In this document: piece after piece, positions 6,100-6,425 of the stretch | Layout: the number at the start of each line of letters is the position of its first letter | Position numbering within the stretch: position 1 is the first letter of the stretch | NCBI GenBank assembly: GCA_023435545.1 | Contig: JAEYRQ010000382.1 | Location: forward strand, 1 to 6,425 | Direction: 5' to 3' | DNA: 6,425 nucleotides | DNA from: Pseudomonadota bacterium | GTDB lineage: Bacteria; Pseudomonadota; Alphaproteobacteria; Rhizobiales; Tepidamorphaceae | Translations under genes and position numbers: made by a program | Notes under the pieces: generated by a model | What the model saw: only the letters and a program-made list of their open reading frames with translations | What the model was told of the DNA's origin: nothing | Database searches by the model: none

Positions 6100-6119
6100 T
6101 ATACAACCAATTTCGTATA
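6100..6119. promoter_or_regulatory. Inverted repeat over the thiolase -10 region, possible operator
   Basis: TATAC (6100-6104) and GTATA (6115-6119) are inverted copies with a 10-nt AT-rich spacer. They cover the proposed -10 hexamer and start site. The left arm is also part of GTATATAC (6097-6104), a perfect 8-bp palindrome beside the ribosome binding site. Arms of 5 bp are short, so chance is possible, but the AT-rich symmetry stands out in this GC-rich region. It does not resemble the AAAC/GTTT site at 4052-4067. Confidence 0.35.
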
Positions 6120-6142
6120 GCCTACGCGCCGGGCGCGGCCAA
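6114..6142 (-). promoter_or_regulatory. Sigma70-like promoter of the thiolase-SDR operon
   Basis: On the minus strand TTGGCC (6137-6142) and TATACG (6114-6119) are separated by exactly 17 nt. The start would be near 6107, leaving a leader of about 21 nt that contains GGAGG. The spacer is a GC palindrome, CGCGCC-G-GGCGCG (6125-6137), which may be compositional. The asparaginase gene upstream ends 67 nt before the -35, so the thiolase can be transcribed separately. Confidence 0.5.
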
Positions 6143-6155
6143 GGTCTGCGGTTCC

Positions 6156-6169
6156 GGCGACAGGTCGCC
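6156..6169. repeat. GGCGAC/GTCGCC near-perfect palindrome
   Basis: GGCGAC-AG-GTCGCC is a perfect 6-bp inverted repeat with a 2-nt centre, lying between the asparaginase stop and the thiolase -35. Together with the stem-loop at 6190-6207 it could serve as a 3' structure, or it could be an upstream binding site. Such repeats arise easily in GC-rich DNA. Confidence 0.25.
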
Positions 6170-6189
6170 CGAATCGCCAGTTCGTGTGG

Positions 6190-6207
6190 CCCGGCTCGGC
6201 GGCCGGG
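6190..6207 (-). terminator. Stem-loop directly after the asparaginase stop codon
   Basis: CCCGGC (6190-6195) and GCCGGG (6202-6207) form a 6-bp GC stem with a 6-nt loop, beginning 1 nt after the stop codon of the partial gene. There is no T-run. The geometry is the same as that of the stem-loop after the SDR gene. It probably marks the 3' end of the upstream transcript. Confidence 0.4.
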
Positions 6208-6208
6208 T

Positions 6209-6425
6209 TCAGGCGAGCGCCGCGCGGACCTCGCCGCTTGCGCGCATCTCGCCCGCCGGCGCTCCGTTGCGGTCGGTGATCGGCTGCCGGGCCAGCCCCG
6301 CGACAATAGTCCCCGCCGCACCGTCGAGGCCAGCGAGTTCGCGGATGACGGCTGCCATCAGCGTCTCCGACGCCCGGCTCGCGCCGTCGTCGATCTTCAG
6401 TGCGATCCCGAGCCCGCGCTCCGGC
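6209..6425 (-). CDS. Asparaginase II-family protein, C-terminal end only
   Basis: The last 71 residues of a minus-strand gene that enters from the right edge and stops with TGA at 6209-6211. The frame reads GLGIALKIDDGASRASE early on, followed by an alanine-rich helix, LMAAVIREL, and a tail containing ITDRNGAPAGEMRASGEV. The G(I/L)GIAxK(I/V)xDG pattern followed by an alanine-rich helix and a PxxNxxGxxVGxxR-like end is what I recall from the C-terminus of asparaginase II (Rhizobium etli AnsA type, PF06089), which hydrolyses L-asparagine to aspartate and ammonia. The catalytic serine/lysine region lies outside the window, so activity cannot be judged. A stem-loop and a separate promoter downstream suggest it is not in the thiolase operon. 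Confidence 0.72.
   Translation of the reverse strand, partial: PERGLGIALKIDDGASRASETLMAAVIRELAGLDGAAGTIVAGLARQPITDRNGAPAGEMRASGEVRAALA

Noticed and set aside
4915..6321. Upstream extension of the SDR frame to make a 730-residue protein
   Set aside because: The extension is the out-of-frame shadow of the thiolase. The GTG at 4914 starts the SDR right after the thiolase stop.
1..6425. CRISPR array, tRNA, insertion sequence, phage, toxin-antitoxin or defence genes
   Set aside because: No regularly spaced repeats, cloverleaf-like sequence, transposase or nuclease motifs were seen in reading either strand. All substantial frames are explained by metabolic, regulatory or exported proteins.

Overview
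The window is high-GC bacterial DNA with dense coding, short gaps and clear Shine-Dalgarno sequences. The gene content (a PsrA-like TetR regulator, a FadE2-type acyl-CoA dehydrogenase, an SCP2-type thiolase, an SDR and an asparaginase II-family tail) suggests a proteobacterium, probably an alphaproteobacterium. That assignment is inferred from gene families and composition, not from a marker gene.

Layout, left to right. (1) 1-184, minus: the 5' end of a secreted protein of unknown function that runs off the left edge. (2) 280-1308, plus: a zinc-dependent deacetylase of the acetylpolyamine amidohydrolase / class II histone deacetylase family, divergent from (1). (3) 1415-2119, plus: a TetR-family regulator whose recognition helix closely resembles that of PsrA. 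(4) 2107-2643, minus: an unrecognised secreted protein with four cysteines, whose 3' end overlaps the regulator's by 13 bp. (5) 2760-4013, minus: a FadE2/ACAD10-11-like acyl-CoA dehydrogenase with its own promoter. (6) 4917-6086 then 4129-4914, minus: an SCP2-type thiolase followed after 2 nt by an NAD-type SDR dehydrogenase, a two-gene operon with its own promoter. (7) 6209-6425, minus: the C-terminal end of an asparaginase II-family protein that runs off the right edge. No stretch of more than 300 bases lacks a gene.

Genes 3, 5 and 6 look like a small acyl-CoA catabolism module: a dehydrogenase, a hydroxyacyl/ketoacyl-type SDR, a thiolase and a fatty-acid-type regulator. The strongest regulatory signal is a palindrome matching the published PsrA operator in all but its last base. 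It sits exactly between the -35 and -10 hexamers of the acyl-CoA dehydrogenase promoter, which suggests that the nearby TetR protein represses that gene. The thiolase-SDR promoter carries a different inverted repeat, so the two units may answer to different regulators.

I found no CRISPR array, tRNA, rRNA, insertion sequence, phage gene or recognisable defence system. The window reads as a metabolic locus. Its most original points are the regulatory architecture, the acyl-CoA dehydrogenase subtype and the uncharacterised secreted protein.
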